In this document: one piece after another, positions 9,630 to 18,507 of the stretch
How positions within the stretch are numbered: position 1 is the stretch's first letter
How the letters are laid out: every line of letters begins with the position of its first letter
Source of the DNA: Brevundimonas sp.
Lineage (GTDB): Bacteria; Pseudomonadota; Alphaproteobacteria; Caulobacterales; Caulobacteraceae
Length of the DNA stretch: 64,000 nt
Direction of reading: 5' to 3'
Assembly: GCF_013912065.1 (NCBI RefSeq)
Contig: NZ_JACESA010000013.1
Coordinates: 32,210-96,209 of the forward strand
Notes under the pieces: model-generated
Database searches by the model: none
What the model was told of the DNA's origin: nothing
The model's input: only the letters and a program-made list of their open reading frames with translations
Made by a program: the position numbers and the translations under genes

Positions 9630-10913
9630 ATGCGTATCCTCTATGACGCCAGCCGGCTGATGAGCCGGGCCGACCGCTCCGCCCCGACGGGGGTCGATCG
9701 GGTCTGTCTGGCCTATGCCGAATGGCTGCTGTCGCGCCCCGACGTCGTCACCATACCGGTGCGGGGCCGCAAGAACCGGCTGGTCGCGGTCGAGACCGAC
9801 TGGTTCCGCCGGTTCGTCGCCGACCTGCGGGCGCGGTGGAACGGCGCGGGCGAGGCGCCGGGCGATCCGGCGCATGAGGCGCGGCTGCTGGCCGCCCTGG
9901 CCTCCGCGATCCGTCCCGCCGATTCCGTGATCAGCCCGCCCCCCGCCCCCGCAGGGGAAAAGTCCGTCGACAAGGGCCGGGTGATGAAGCAGTTCTTCCG
10001 CTCGCGTCATGTCGCCGCCCTGCCCGACGCCGACCTCTATCTGAACGTGGGCCACACCACCCTGCACGATCCGACGGCCCTGCGGGACCTGGAGGCGGCG
10101 GGGATCGAGCGGGTCGTCCTGATCCACGACCTGATCCCGGTCACCCACCCGGAATTCTGCCGACCCGGCGACGGCGACAAACATCACGCTCGCGTCGCCA
10201 ACACCCTGCGTCACGCCAGTCGGGTCATCGTCAACTCCACCTATACCGGCGACGAGCTGCGCGCCTTCGCGTCACGAGAGGGCCTGCCCCAGCCTCCGGT
10301 CCATATCGCCCATCTGGGTCTGGAGCCCGCCTTCGTCGCCGGAGCGGCCTTGGAGGCGACGCGTCCCTATTTCGTCCATGTGGGCACCATCGAGGCGCGC
10401 AAGAATCTGGCGCTTCTGCTGACCTTGTGGCGACGACTGGAAGAGCGTCTGGGCGACCGGACGCCCTCGCTGGTCCTGGTGGGCCGCTATGGCTGGGAGA
10501 ACGAGGCGGTGCTGGACCATCTGCAACGGTCGCCGAACCTGCGCGGCGTGGTGCATCAGGCGTCCAATCTGTCCGACGCCCTGCTGGCCCGGTTGATGCG
10601 GGGCGCGCGAGCGGTTCTGGCCCCTTCTTCGGTGGAAGGCTTCGATCTGCCGGCGGTTGAGGCCGTCGCCATGGGGGTTTCGCTGATCGCCTCGGACATT
10701 CCGCCGCATCGCGAACTGACTCCGGACGCGGAGCTGATCGATCCGCTCGACGGTCTGGGCTGGCTGGCGGCGATCGAGCGCGCCACATCAACCCCGCCAG
10801 CGCCGGCCGCGCCTCGGAACCCGCCGGTCTGGTCCACGCATTTCGACATCGTCGCGGAGGCGATCGGCCTGAGGTCGGTCTCGCCTCTGGCGGGCGCTTC
10901 CAAAGACTTGTAA
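9630..10913 (+). CDS. Glycosyltransferase family 4 (GT-B) protein
   Basis: A 427-residue GT-B fold glycosyltransferase. The C-terminal half carries the donor-site region: YFVHVGTIEARKNLALLL, LVLVGRYGWE, and the EGFDLPAVEA motif (E-x7-E, about residue 335) that marks GT4 retaining enzymes. The N-terminus MRILYDASRLMSR and LIHDLIPVTHPEF are common in polysaccharide-assembly GT4 proteins. The sugar and acceptor are unknown. It begins 10 bases after kpsF and is followed by the export lipoprotein, so an exopolysaccharide or capsule role is likely. Confidence 0.88.
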   Translation: MRILYDASRLMSRADRSAPTGVDRVCLAYAEWLLSRPDVVTIPVRGRKNRLVAVETDWFRRFVADLRARWNGAGEAPGDPAHEARLLAALASAIRPADSVISPPPAPAGEKSVDKGRVMKQFFRSRHVAALPDADLYLNVGHTTLHDPTALRDLEAAGIERVVLIHDLIPVTHPEFCRPGDGDKHHARVANTLRHASRVIVNSTYTGDELRAFASREGLPQPPVHIAHLGLEPAFVAGAALEATRPYFVHVGTIEARKNLALLLTLWRRLEERLGDRTPSLVLVGRYGWENEAVLDHLQRSPNLRGVVHQASNLSDALLARLMRGARAVLAPSSVEGFDLPAVEAVAMGVSLIASDIPPHRELTPDAELIDPLDGLGWLAAIERATSTPPAPAAPRNPPVWSTHFDIVAEAIGLRSVSPLAGASKDL

Positions 10914-10943
10914 TCAAGCCGCGAACAAGGGCCGACCTGCTTC

Positions 10944-12110
10944 ATGACTCGCACCATCCTGCCCCTCGCCATCGTCGCCATCCTGGGCGGCTGCTCAACC
11001 CTGCCGCGCGACGGACCTTCCGGCGCATCGGTCGATGCGGGCGCGACCACGGCTGAAGCCCTGGGCAGCTATGCGCTGGTGCCCCTGACCTATGAGGTGA
11101 CCGAGCGGATGAAGGCGGTGCCGCCTCAGTTCTTCGGCACGCTCGCCGCCGCCTCCAGCGAACAGCCCGCCGACATCATCGGCGAGGGCGACACCCTGGC
11201 CGTCTCGATCTTCGATCCTTCGGGCGCCCTGTTCGGCGGCACGCTGGGCGGCTCGGCCGCCGCCCGCACCCCGACACTGTCGGGCGGTTCCCAATCCCTG
11301 CCCGGCGTTACCGTGGACCGCAGCGGCTCGGTCGCCGTGCCCTTCGCCGGCCAGGTCCGCGTTTCCGGCCTGACCGCGCCCCAGGCGGCGGCGGCGATCC
11401 GCCGCGCCCTGGCCGGCAAGGTCGCCAATCCTCAGGTTCTGGTCACGATCGCCGACAACGCCTCGAACACGGTCAATGTCTTCGGCGACGTCCGTCAGCC
11501 GGGCCGAGCGCCTCTTGGCGTAAACAGCGACCGTATCCTTGACGTCATCGCGGCGGCGGGCGGCTCGGCGCGCGAAACCGACGATCTGACCATCAGCATC
11601 CAGCGCGGCGGCCGGACCTATACGGCCCCGATGACCGCCGTGACGACCGAGTTCGGCGAGAACGTCCGCCTGCAACGCGGCGACGTGATCAACGTCCAGT
11701 ACAAGCCCCGCCGCTTCTCGACCTTCGGCGCCCTGAACGCGGTCGCCCAGGTGGACATGCCTGCCGGGCCGATGACCCTGACCGGCGCCATGTCCAAGGT
11801 CGGCGGACTGAACACCAATACCGCCAACGCCCGGCGCGTGATGGTCTTCCGCTTCGAACGGCCCGAGGTCGCCCAGGCTCTGGGGATCGCCCAGCCTGCA
11901 ACGCCGAAGGGGGTGCCGGTGGTCTATCAGCTGGACTTCAACGAGGCCGCCAACGTCTTCGCCGCCACCAACATGCAGATCATGCCGGAAGACGTGATCT
12001 ATGTGCCGCTGGCCGGCGCGGCCGAGGCGCGGAAATTCTTCGAGTTCGTCCAGACCGTGACTCGCGTCGTCTACGACGTGTCGGTGACCAGCGCCATCAA
12101 CGTCGACTGA
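10944..12110 (+). CDS. Polysaccharide export outer-membrane lipoprotein (Wza/KpsD-like)
   Basis: A 388-residue protein of the polysaccharide biosynthesis/export family. The signal peptide ends in the lipobox LGGCS with Cys at residue 17. The poly-export domain includes IGEGDTLAVSIFDP and the VTVDRSGSVAVPFAGQVRVSG stretch. SLBB-type repeats follow (NTVNVFGDVRQPG; TLTGAMSKVGG). A hydrophobic, amphipathic C-terminal helix is expected and the tail FFEFVQTVTRVVYDVSV fits it. It would form an outer-membrane conduit. The partner Wzc/Wzx/Wzy proteins are not in the window. Confidence 0.92.
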   Translation: MTRTILPLAIVAILGGCSTLPRDGPSGASVDAGATTAEALGSYALVPLTYEVTERMKAVPPQFFGTLAAASSEQPADIIGEGDTLAVSIFDPSGALFGGTLGGSAAARTPTLSGGSQSLPGVTVDRSGSVAVPFAGQVRVSGLTAPQAAAAIRRALAGKVANPQVLVTIADNASNTVNVFGDVRQPGRAPLGVNSDRILDVIAAAGGSARETDDLTISIQRGGRTYTAPMTAVTTEFGENVRLQRGDVINVQYKPRRFSTFGALNAVAQVDMPAGPMTLTGAMSKVGGLNTNTANARRVMVFRFERPEVAQALGIAQPATPKGVPVVYQLDFNEAANVFAATNMQIMPEDVIYVPLAGAAEARKFFEFVQTVTRVVYDVSVTSAINVD

Positions 12111-12115
12111 CGACG

Positions 12116-12727
12116 GTGGAGCGCTGGCGCGCCCTGCTGTCGCGTCTGGTCGGACGCGCCAGCGCCCGATCCGGGCACGCCGAGAGCGACACAGGGGCGG
12201 CGACGCCGTTTGACCGTCCGCCGGATGTCGATATCGCCGAGCCCGGTCCGCTCGATCGGGCGCTCGCCGAAATCGAGGCGGGGGCGCTTGAGGTCTACGC
12301 CAAGGCCGGGCTTCCGACGGAGGCGGGCCATTACCGAAAACCGCCGGACGCGGACCAATGGAGTTTCATCTCCGACCGGATCACGCCCGAGGCGCGCTTC
12401 GCCCTCGCGCTGGAGCATCCCGTGGAGAGGGGCTGGCGGTTCGCGCGGCTTCAGGATCTGGGCGCGCGCTCGGATCGTCCCGACCTGCGCGCGGCCTCGC
12501 GATTGCTGAACGACATCGCCGCGCTCCGCGCCGCCCGGCGCGGGGTCATGACCGAGGATCATCTGTTGGCGGCGATGGAACTGGGCGGCGCCTGGCGCGC
12601 GCTGAGGGATTCGAAGGCGGTCAAGGCGTCGCGCCTCACCTTGACGCCGCCTTCGCCCCCCATCCCACCGGCGGCGACGTCCAAAAAGCCCCGTGCGAAA
12701 CGCGACAAGACGAACGCGCCACGCTAG
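12116..12727 (+). CDS. Hypothetical protein following the polysaccharide export gene
   Basis: A 203-residue protein with a GTG start 5 bases after the Wza-like stop. No family is recognised. The middle part (about residues 45-160) is helical and charged, with ALAEIEAGALEVYAKAGL and LLNDIAALRAARRG. The C-terminus is a Pro/Ser-rich linker followed by a basic tail PRAKRDKTNAPR. There is no signal peptide or membrane segment. Tight linkage suggests co-transcription with the glycosyltransferase and export genes. Coding status is supported by spacing and codon pattern rather than homology. Confidence 0.6.
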   Translation: MERWRALLSRLVGRASARSGHAESDTGAATPFDRPPDVDIAEPGPLDRALAEIEAGALEVYAKAGLPTEAGHYRKPPDADQWSFISDRITPEARFALALEHPVERGWRFARLQDLGARSDRPDLRAASRLLNDIAALRAARRGVMTEDHLLAAMELGGAWRALRDSKAVKASRLTLTPPSPPIPPAATSKKPRAKRDKTNAPR

Positions 12728-12759
12728 GAACACCCCTCCCCGGAACGCCAGAGCTTCTC

Positions 12760-13161
12760 ATGACCGACGCCCCCCAGCACCCGCCCGAGACACCTCCGGT
12801 CGGGCGCATCATCGCCATGCCGGCGGACACCAATCCAGAGGGCGACATCTTCGGCGGCTGGCTGCTGGCCCAGATGGACGTGGCCGGCGCGACCCCGGCC
12901 TTCGAACTGGCCCAGGGACGGTGCGCCACCGTGGCCCTGGACGGCATGGTCTTCCACCAGCCGGTCGCCGTCGGCGACGAGGTCAGCATCTACGCCGAAG
13001 TCATCGGCACCGGCCGCACCTCGATCCGCGTCCATGTCGAAGCCTGGAAGCGCGCGCGGGGCCAGCCGCTGACCACCTCGGTCCGCGTGACCCAGGGGGT
13101 CTTCACCTATGTGGCCATCGACCAGAACCGCAAGCCGCGCCCACTGCCCGGCAAGGCCTGA
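12760..13161 (+). CDS. Acyl-CoA thioesterase (hotdog fold, YciA-like)
   Basis: A 133-residue hotdog-fold thioesterase hydrolysing acyl-CoA. The YciA/BACH-type motif GDIFGGWLLAQMDVAGA (about residues 28-44) and VFHQPVAVGDEVSIYAEV are clear. C-terminal ITY-type strand VFTYVAIDQNRKPRPLP is also typical. The start at 12760 puts the conserved core at the usual distance; the open frame extends further upstream but only overlaps the preceding gene. Substrate chain length cannot be inferred. It is followed by def. Confidence 0.9.
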   Translation: MTDAPQHPPETPPVGRIIAMPADTNPEGDIFGGWLLAQMDVAGATPAFELAQGRCATVALDGMVFHQPVAVGDEVSIYAEVIGTGRTSIRVHVEAWKRARGQPLTTSVRVTQGVFTYVAIDQNRKPRPLPGKA

Positions 13162-13233
13162 CCGACCCGTTCAAGTCCGAGTGCGACGGTGGGAAATCTT
13201 GACCTTCCGGCGGGGCGCGACTACGTCCCGCCC

Positions 13234-13812
13234 ATGGCCCTACGTCGCATCCTCACAATCGATATCCCCGCCGACCTGGCGATCCTGAAACAGGTCTCCA
13301 AGCCTGTCGCGGCCGTGGACGACGCCGTCCGCACCCTGATGGACGACATGCTGGAGACCATGTACGCCGCGCCGGGCATCGGCCTGGCCGCCGTGCAGGT
13401 CGGGGCGCTGGACCGCGTCATCGTCATGGACCTGGGCGATCGCGACGGCACGGTCTGCGAAACCGAGGAAGAAGACACCCCCGAGGCCGCCGAGGCGCGC
13501 AAGAACCCGCGCTTCTTCGCCAACCCCGAAATCCTGTGGACCTCGGACGAGCTCTACACCTACGAAGAGGGCTGCCTGTCGATCCCCGAGTATTTCGACA
13601 AGGTGGAACGCCCGGCCCGCGTCCGCATTCGCTATCTTAACCGTGACGGTCAGTCGGTGGAGGAAGAGGCCGAAGGCCTCTACGCCGTCTGCATCCAGCA
13701 CGAGATGGACCACCTTAACGGCGTGCTCTTCATCGACCATCTGTCGCGGCTGAAGCGGGATCGCGCCGTGACCAAGGTCAAGAAGGCCGCCCGCGACAGG
13801 ATCGCCGCCTGA
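13234..13812 (+). CDS. def: Peptide deformylase
   Basis: A 192-residue peptide deformylase that removes the formyl group from nascent N-terminal Met. Motif 1 reads [10 protein letters not shown] (Val where many enzymes have Pro), motif 2 [11 protein letters not shown] carries the metal Cys, and motif 3 QHEMDHLNG carries the HExxH pair. An acidic insertion [14 protein letters not shown] between motifs 1 and 2 is longer than in E. coli and recurs in alphaproteobacterial enzymes. ATG 13234 gives the expected [12 protein letters not shown] start. It overlaps the next gene by one base and is followed by fmt, the formylation counterpart. Confidence 0.96.
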   Translation: MALRRILTIDIPADLAILKQVSKPVAAVDDAVRTLMDDMLETMYAAPGIGLAAVQVGALDRVIVMDLGDRDGTVCETEEEDTPEAAEARKNPRFFANPEILWTSDELYTYEEGCLSIPEYFDKVERPARVRIRYLNRDGQSVEEEAEGLYAVCIQHEMDHLNGVLFIDHLSRLKRDRAVTKVKKAARDRIAA

Positions 13813-14054
13813 TGACCCAACGCTCCACCCGCCTGCCCCGCCGGGGCCAGTCCCTGGTCATCGACACCAACGGCCGTCGTCGCCTGACCCGCAGCCAGAA
13901 GATCGGCGTCGCCGGGGTCGCGACCCTGGCCGGCGTCGCCCTGCTGGGCGTGGTGGCGGGCCTGTTGCTGGACCGGCTGCTCGATTTCGACGACGCCCTG
14001 GACGCCGGCGGCGAATGGGACGAGGGCGGCGGCGTCTTCACCCGCTGGCAGTAA
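13812..14054 (+). CDS. Small single-pass membrane protein between def and fmt
   Basis: An 80-residue protein whose ATG overlaps the def stop (TGATG). Residues 1-30 are basic and Arg-rich. Residues 31-52 form one membrane helix (IGVAGVATLAGVALLGVVAGLLL), and the C-terminal 25 residues are acidic (DDALDAGGEWDEGGG). The basic side should be cytoplasmic. No named family is recognised. Its position between def and fmt suggests co-expression with N-terminal Met processing, but function is unknown. Confidence 0.7.
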   Translation: MTQRSTRLPRRGQSLVIDTNGRRRLTRSQKIGVAGVATLAGVALLGVVAGLLLDRLLDFDDALDAGGEWDEGGGVFTRWQ

Positions 14055-14081
14055 CGGCCGCAAGCCTCTAAAGGCGTGCCC

Positions 14082-15005
14082 ATGCGCCTTGCCTTCATGG
14101 GAACTCCCGACTTCGCCGTACCGTCCCTGGCCGAGCTGATCGCCTCGGGCCACGAGATCGTCGCCGTCTATTCGCAGCCGCCGCGCCCCAGGGGCCGGGG
14201 CCAGAAGCTGACGCCGTCGCCGGTTCACGCCTTCGCCGAGACCATGGGCCTGCCCGTCTTCACGCCCGACAGCATGAAGGCGCCGGACGCCGTCGCCGCC
14301 TTCCAGAGCCTGGATCTCGACGCCGCCTGCGTCGTCGCCTACGGCCAGATCCTGAAAGCCGAAGTGCTGGCGGCGCCCCGGCTGGGCTGTCTGAACCTGC
14401 ACGGCTCGCTGCTGCCCCGCTGGCGGGGCGCGGCGCCGATCCAGCGCGCCATCATGGCCGGCGACGCCCAGACCGGGGTCCAGATCATGCAGATGAGCCT
14501 GGGGCTGGACGAAGGCCCCGTCCTGCTGGGCGAACTGATGGACATCCGCCCCGACGACACGGCGGCCAGCCTGTCCGAACGCATGGCCCATGTCGGCGCC
14601 GGCCTGTGGCCCCGCGCGCTGGCGGCCATCGAGCGCGGCGGCGTGACGCCTACCGAACAGGTGGGCGAACCGACCTATGCGAAGAAGATCAGCCCCGCCG
14701 AGGCGCGCATCGACTGGACCCGTCCGGCGGCCGAGGTGGACGCCCATATTCGCGGCCTGTCCCCCTTCCCCGGCGCCTGGTTCGAAGCCCCTTCAGACGC
14801 CGGCCCGGTGCGGATCAAGGCCCTGCTGTCGGCCCTCGCCGACGGGTCGGGCGCACCCGGCCAGACCCTGGACGACGCCCTGACCGTGGCCTGCGGAACC
14901 GGCGCCGTGCGCCTGATCCGCGTCCAACGCGAAGGCAGGGCGGCGCAGTCGGCCGAGGAGATGCTGCGCGGCTTTCCCCTGCCGGCCGGGACCGTCCTAG
15001 GCTGA
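14082..15005 (+). CDS. fmt: Methionyl-tRNA formyltransferase
   Basis: A 307-residue enzyme that formylates Met-tRNA(fMet) using 10-formyl-THF. The start [16 protein letters not shown], the catalytic-loop region [35 protein letters not shown] and the C-terminal OB-like domain with [14 protein letters not shown] are all present. I chose ATG 14082 over a GTG at 14076 because AAGG at 14071-14074 is well spaced and the family starts here. The TGA overlaps the ATG of truA by one base. Confidence 0.96.
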   Translation: MRLAFMGTPDFAVPSLAELIASGHEIVAVYSQPPRPRGRGQKLTPSPVHAFAETMGLPVFTPDSMKAPDAVAAFQSLDLDAACVVAYGQILKAEVLAAPRLGCLNLHGSLLPRWRGAAPIQRAIMAGDAQTGVQIMQMSLGLDEGPVLLGELMDIRPDDTAASLSERMAHVGAGLWPRALAAIERGGVTPTEQVGEPTYAKKISPAEARIDWTRPAAEVDAHIRGLSPFPGAWFEAPSDAGPVRIKALLSALADGSGAPGQTLDDALTVACGTGAVRLIRVQREGRAAQSAEEMLRGFPLPAGTVLG

Positions 15006-15748
15006 TGCCGCGCTACAAGCTGACCCTCGAATACGACGGCACGGCCTACAACGGCTTCCAGGCCCAGGAGGACCAGCCGACGGTCCAGGGCGCGGTCGAG
15101 GCCGCCATCCTGGCCTTCTCGGGCGAGCCGATCCGCATCGCCGCCGCCGGCCGCACCGACACCGGCGTCCATGCGACGGCCCAGGTGATCCATGTCGATC
15201 TGGAGCGGGACTGGCCGGTCGAGACGGTGCTGAACGCCCTCAACGCCCATCTGGTGAAACAAGACGTCTGCGTCCTGGCGGCCGAATACGCGCCCGATCC
15301 CGACTGGCATGCGCGCTTCTCCGCCACTGGCCGGGGCTATCTGTACCGGATCCTGAACCGCCGCCCCCAGCCGGTGCTGGAGCGAGACCGGGTCTGGCAC
15401 GTCAAGAAGACCCTGGACGCCGAGGCCATGCATCACGCGGCCCAGGTTCTGGTCGGCCATCACGACTTCACCACCTTCCGCGACGTCGGCTGCCAGTCCA
15501 AGTCGCCGGTCAAGACCCTGGACGTGGCCCGCGTCAGCCGGCTGGGCGAGGAGGTGCATCTGGTCTTCCAGGCGCGCAGCTTCCTGCACCGTCAGGTCCG
15601 GTCGATGGCCGGCACCCTGGTCGAGGTGGGTCTGGGCCGCTGGACCGCCCATGACGTCAAGGCGGCGCTGGAGGCGAAGGACCGCGCCCGGTGCGGCCCC
15701 GTCGCCCCCTCGGTGGGGCTCTATCTCAGCGGCGTGCGCTACGACTGA
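15005..15748 (+). CDS. truA: tRNA pseudouridine(38-40) synthase TruA
   Basis: A 247-residue pseudouridine synthase acting on positions 38-40 of the tRNA anticodon arm. The N-terminal [19 protein letters not shown] and the catalytic AAGRTDTGVHA motif with the Asp nucleophile (about residue 52) are intact. The later RSFLHRQVRSMAGTLVEVG block is also typical. It overlaps fmt by one base and ends 17 bases before the convergent asd, with no obvious terminator between them. Confidence 0.97.
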   Translation: MPRYKLTLEYDGTAYNGFQAQEDQPTVQGAVEAAILAFSGEPIRIAAAGRTDTGVHATAQVIHVDLERDWPVETVLNALNAHLVKQDVCVLAAEYAPDPDWHARFSATGRGYLYRILNRRPQPVLERDRVWHVKKTLDAEAMHHAAQVLVGHHDFTTFRDVGCQSKSPVKTLDVARVSRLGEEVHLVFQARSFLHRQVRSMAGTLVEVGLGRWTAHDVKAALEAKDRARCGPVAPSVGLYLSGVRYD

Positions 15749-15765
15749 ACCCGCCTGCGGTCCGG

Positions 15766-16809
<1,044 letters not shown>

Positions 16810-17132
16810 TCAGGCGTCTCCTGGAAGGATGGAGGCGCGGGGTTCAGCCGGATCGACCGCCCCGCGCATCGGCGGGGCTCGGGATCGGGGGTCGGCGCTT
16901 CAGACCTTGCGCACACCCGAAACCGCCCCGCCGAAGCCGGTGGTTTTCGAGGTAATCGCTTTGGTCAGGGCGCGGGTCACGGCGACGCTCTCTAAGGGCA
17001 AGGATCGGTCGTGTAAACAGGCTTTTGGAGACAAGACCGGCGCGACCCTCGGTTTTGGCGGCTCGACACGCAACAATCCGTCGCCCCCGCTCCTGACGCC
17101 ATAAGGCGGCGGCTGTCCGGCCGGACGGTCGG

Positions 17133-17149
17133 TTGACAAGCCTTGTCAA
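17133..17149. promoter_or_regulatory. 17-bp palindrome, candidate operator
   Basis: TTGACAAG and CTTGTCAA face each other around a single central C, a perfect inverted repeat. It lies in the divergent region between asd (minus) and the unrecognised gene at 17485 (plus). TTGACA within it also resembles a -35 box, so it may overlap a promoter. No matching second copy was seen in the window. Confidence 0.4.
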
Positions 17150-17169
17150 GTGACGCGGTGCGGCGGGAG

Positions 17170-17224
17170 ATTTCAGACGGCGCCGCGAAAAAACAGCGTC
17201 TGAATAGTCTGAATTGTCTGAAAT
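17170..17224. repeat. 9-bp direct repeats with an inverted copy
   Basis: Three adjoining 9-mers read GTCTGAATA (17198-17206), GTCTGAATT (17207-17215) and GTCTGAAAT (17216-17224). An inverted copy ATTTCAGAC lies at 17170-17178. Between them is GCGAAAAAACAG (17185-17196), a 12-mer that recurs at 33088-33099. The layout is iteron-like and suggests cooperative protein binding, but no replication gene is near. Confidence 0.6.
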
Positions 17225-17243
17225 CGGGGCGGGGCGAAATTGA

Positions 17244-17283
17244 ACTGCACCCTCGAAAACAGTGCAGTGTGCAATATAGTGCA
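17244..17283. promoter_or_regulatory. TGCA-box cluster (copy A)
   Basis: ACTGCAC (17244-17250) and GTGCAGT (17262-17268) form a perfect 7-bp inverted repeat around 11 bases. They are followed by TGTGCAAT and then AGTGCA (17278-17283). Similar boxes occur at 32962-33070 and weakly at 35089-35104. Such spaced TGCA arms look like binding sites for a dimeric regulator. Confidence 0.5.
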
Positions 17284-17312
17284 TCGAACGGACCTCCCTT
17301 CGAGTTCGAGGG

Positions 17313-17330
17313 GCGGGATTATAATCCCGC
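17313..17330. repeat. 18-bp perfect palindrome
   Basis: GCGGGATTATAATCCCGC is a perfect palindrome with no spacer. With no T-tract it is not a standard terminator. It sits about 30 bases after the TGCA cluster and about 155 bases before the gene at 17485, so it may be an operator or a recombination or structural element. Confidence 0.5.
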
Positions 17331-17438
17331 TGGAAACCGTGGGTGGTTAGAGGCCGAATCTTTCAGTCAGGCGGTTGTTTTGCCGACGGAATATTTTCGG
17401 AATTAGGATGGCTGGCTGCCCAAGCAGACCTACCCAAC

Positions 17439-17457
17439 GTCCGCAACGGGTGGGAAG
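17439..17457. repeat. Left copy of direct repeat flanking the atypical gene
   Basis: GTCCGCAACGGGT followed by GGGAAG. It matches the right copy at 17918-17935 in 12 of the first 13 bases and then shares GAAG. The pair brackets the gene at 17485-17916. Confidence 0.5.
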
Positions 17458-17484
17458 CGGTCCTATCGCGGGTTACGATGCGAG

Positions 17485-17916
17485 ATGGTAGAAGATCAGA
17501 TTTCGGTTCAGCGATTAATGGATCGCTTCCGCGATGCGTCGAAGGACATCTTCGACCGCCACTTCGATGACGAGTTCGTCGCGGACCGCTTTGGATGGGT
17601 TCAGGACGCCATGTTCCTGGTCATGGTACTCAACTACTTCGATTTATCTGCGAAGAAGGAAGTCTACCCGGAGCTTGCCATCGCGCCAGAGGACGGTGCG
17701 AAGGTGGCCGTCCAGGCTGACAGTAGGCTTGCAGCACTCACGGAGGGTGATGTCCTTCACTACCGCTACTGTTTCGACGAGAAGCAAGACAGCTACGATA
17801 TGGCCTTCGTCGTCGCGACGGTCGTGCAGGCATCTGACACTGAGCTTATCGGTCACGACGTAGCATTGAGCTATTCAGACTGCCGATTTGTCGGGTCTGT
17901 CGATCTCACGGACTAA
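17485..17916 (+). CDS. Hypothetical protein, compositionally atypical
   Basis: A 143-residue acidic soluble protein with no signal peptide and no recognised family. It starts MVEDQISVQRLMDRFRDASK and contains DEKQDSYDMAFVVATVVQ. It uses codons rare in this genome such as TTA and AGT, and its composition is less GC-rich than its neighbours. The start has only a weak ribosome site. It lies between imperfect direct repeats of GTCCGC[A/G]ACGGGT at 17439-17451 and 17918-17930. This arrangement suggests an acquired cassette, but no recombinase or attC-like site was found. Confidence 0.6.
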   Translation: MVEDQISVQRLMDRFRDASKDIFDRHFDDEFVADRFGWVQDAMFLVMVLNYFDLSAKKEVYPELAIAPEDGAKVAVQADSRLAALTEGDVLHYRYCFDEKQDSYDMAFVVATVVQASDTELIGHDVALSYSDCRFVGSVDLTD

Positions 17917-17917
17917 T

Positions 17918-17935
17918 GTCCGCGACGGGTCGAAG
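17918..17935. repeat. Right copy of direct repeat flanking the atypical gene
   Basis: GTCCGCGACGGGT followed by CGAAG, directly after the stop of the unrecognised gene. It pairs with the copy at 17439. The region from here to 18044 holds no other recognisable feature. Confidence 0.5.
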
Positions 17936-18044
17936 CATGACTTGAACCTCGGGCCGGAAAGCAGACGTTCAGATCGACTCCGCCGGCCGCCGTCGTTCTC
18001 GACCTGTGGCGAAGATCCAACCCCGCGCGTCCACGGGACAGCCC

Positions 18045-18488
18045 TTACAAATCCAGATGCAGGAACTGGCTGAATTCGTTCGCCTCGTACCCGGCGAAGG
18101 GTCCGCCGTCGATGAAGCCGCGCCGGCGGTACAGGACCAGGGCCGGTTCGAAGGCGTCGCCGCGGCCGGTTTCAAGGCTCAGGCGTTTGGCGCCCGCCGT
18201 CCGTGCGCTGTCGATGATCTGTTCCAGCAGCACCACCGCCACGCCGCGCCGCAGGTGGTCGGGGTGGGTCCGCATCGACTTCACCTCGGCCTGATCGGCG
18301 TCGATCAGTTTCAGCGCCCCTATGCCGGCCAGGGCTTCGCCGTCCCAGGCGCTCCACACCGTCACGTTCGGCTGAAGCAGGCCGGTCAGGTTCAGGGCGT
18401 TGACGTGGCAGGCCGGGGAGTTGGCGTGCATGCCCTGCAGATGGAAGGCCAGCAGGGCGCGAACCGCCTCCCCGCTGAGGTCATCCAC
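18045..18488 (-). CDS. GNAT family N-acetyltransferase
   Basis: A 147-residue acetyltransferase of the GNAT fold. The acetyl-CoA site is seen in VKSMRTHPDHLRRGVAVVLLEQII (motif A, with R-R-G-V-A in place of the common RGxGxG/A), followed by KRLSLETGRGDAFEPALVLYRRRGF. Substrate is unknown. The GTG at 18488 is the annotated start, but the frame stays open upstream to a CTG near 18503 with an AAGG before it, so the true N-terminus may be slightly longer. It follows fabB by about 20 bases and is likely in the fabAB transcript. Confidence 0.82.
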   Translation of the reverse strand: MDDLSGEAVRALLAFHLQGMHANSPACHVNALNLTGLLQPNVTVWSAWDGEALAGIGALKLIDADQAEVKSMRTHPDHLRRGVAVVLLEQIIDSARTAGAKRLSLETGRGDAFEPALVLYRRRGFIDGGPFAGYEANEFSQFLHLDL

Positions 18489-18507
18489 CCGCAGGGCGAA
18501 CAGGGGC

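Larger units (their letters stand above)
16810..17484. other. Long atypical intergenic island upstream of asd
   Basis: About 675 bases without a recognisable gene. It contains a possible 26-codon minus-strand ORF (16900-16980, GTG start), a 17-bp palindrome at 17133, three 9-bp direct repeats with one inverted copy (17170-17224), a TGCA-box cluster (17244-17283) and an 18-bp perfect palindrome (17313-17330). A/T-rich stretches from about 17185 onward contrast with the neighbouring GC-rich genes. Longer open frames here run through the repeats and show no family features, so I do not call them genes. Confidence 0.6.

Noticed and set aside
16844-17284. A 146-codon minus-strand open frame upstream of asd
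   Set aside because: It crosses the palindrome and repeat array, has no ribosome site and shows no domain features.
17300-17360. tRNA-like words (TTCGAG, GGTTAGAG) near the palindrome at 17313
   Set aside because: The arms do not form a cloverleaf and the order of D-arm and T-arm words is reversed.
17439-17935. Integron cassette for the atypical gene
   Set aside because: No GTTRRRY core, attC-like fold or integrase is visible; only short imperfect direct repeats.
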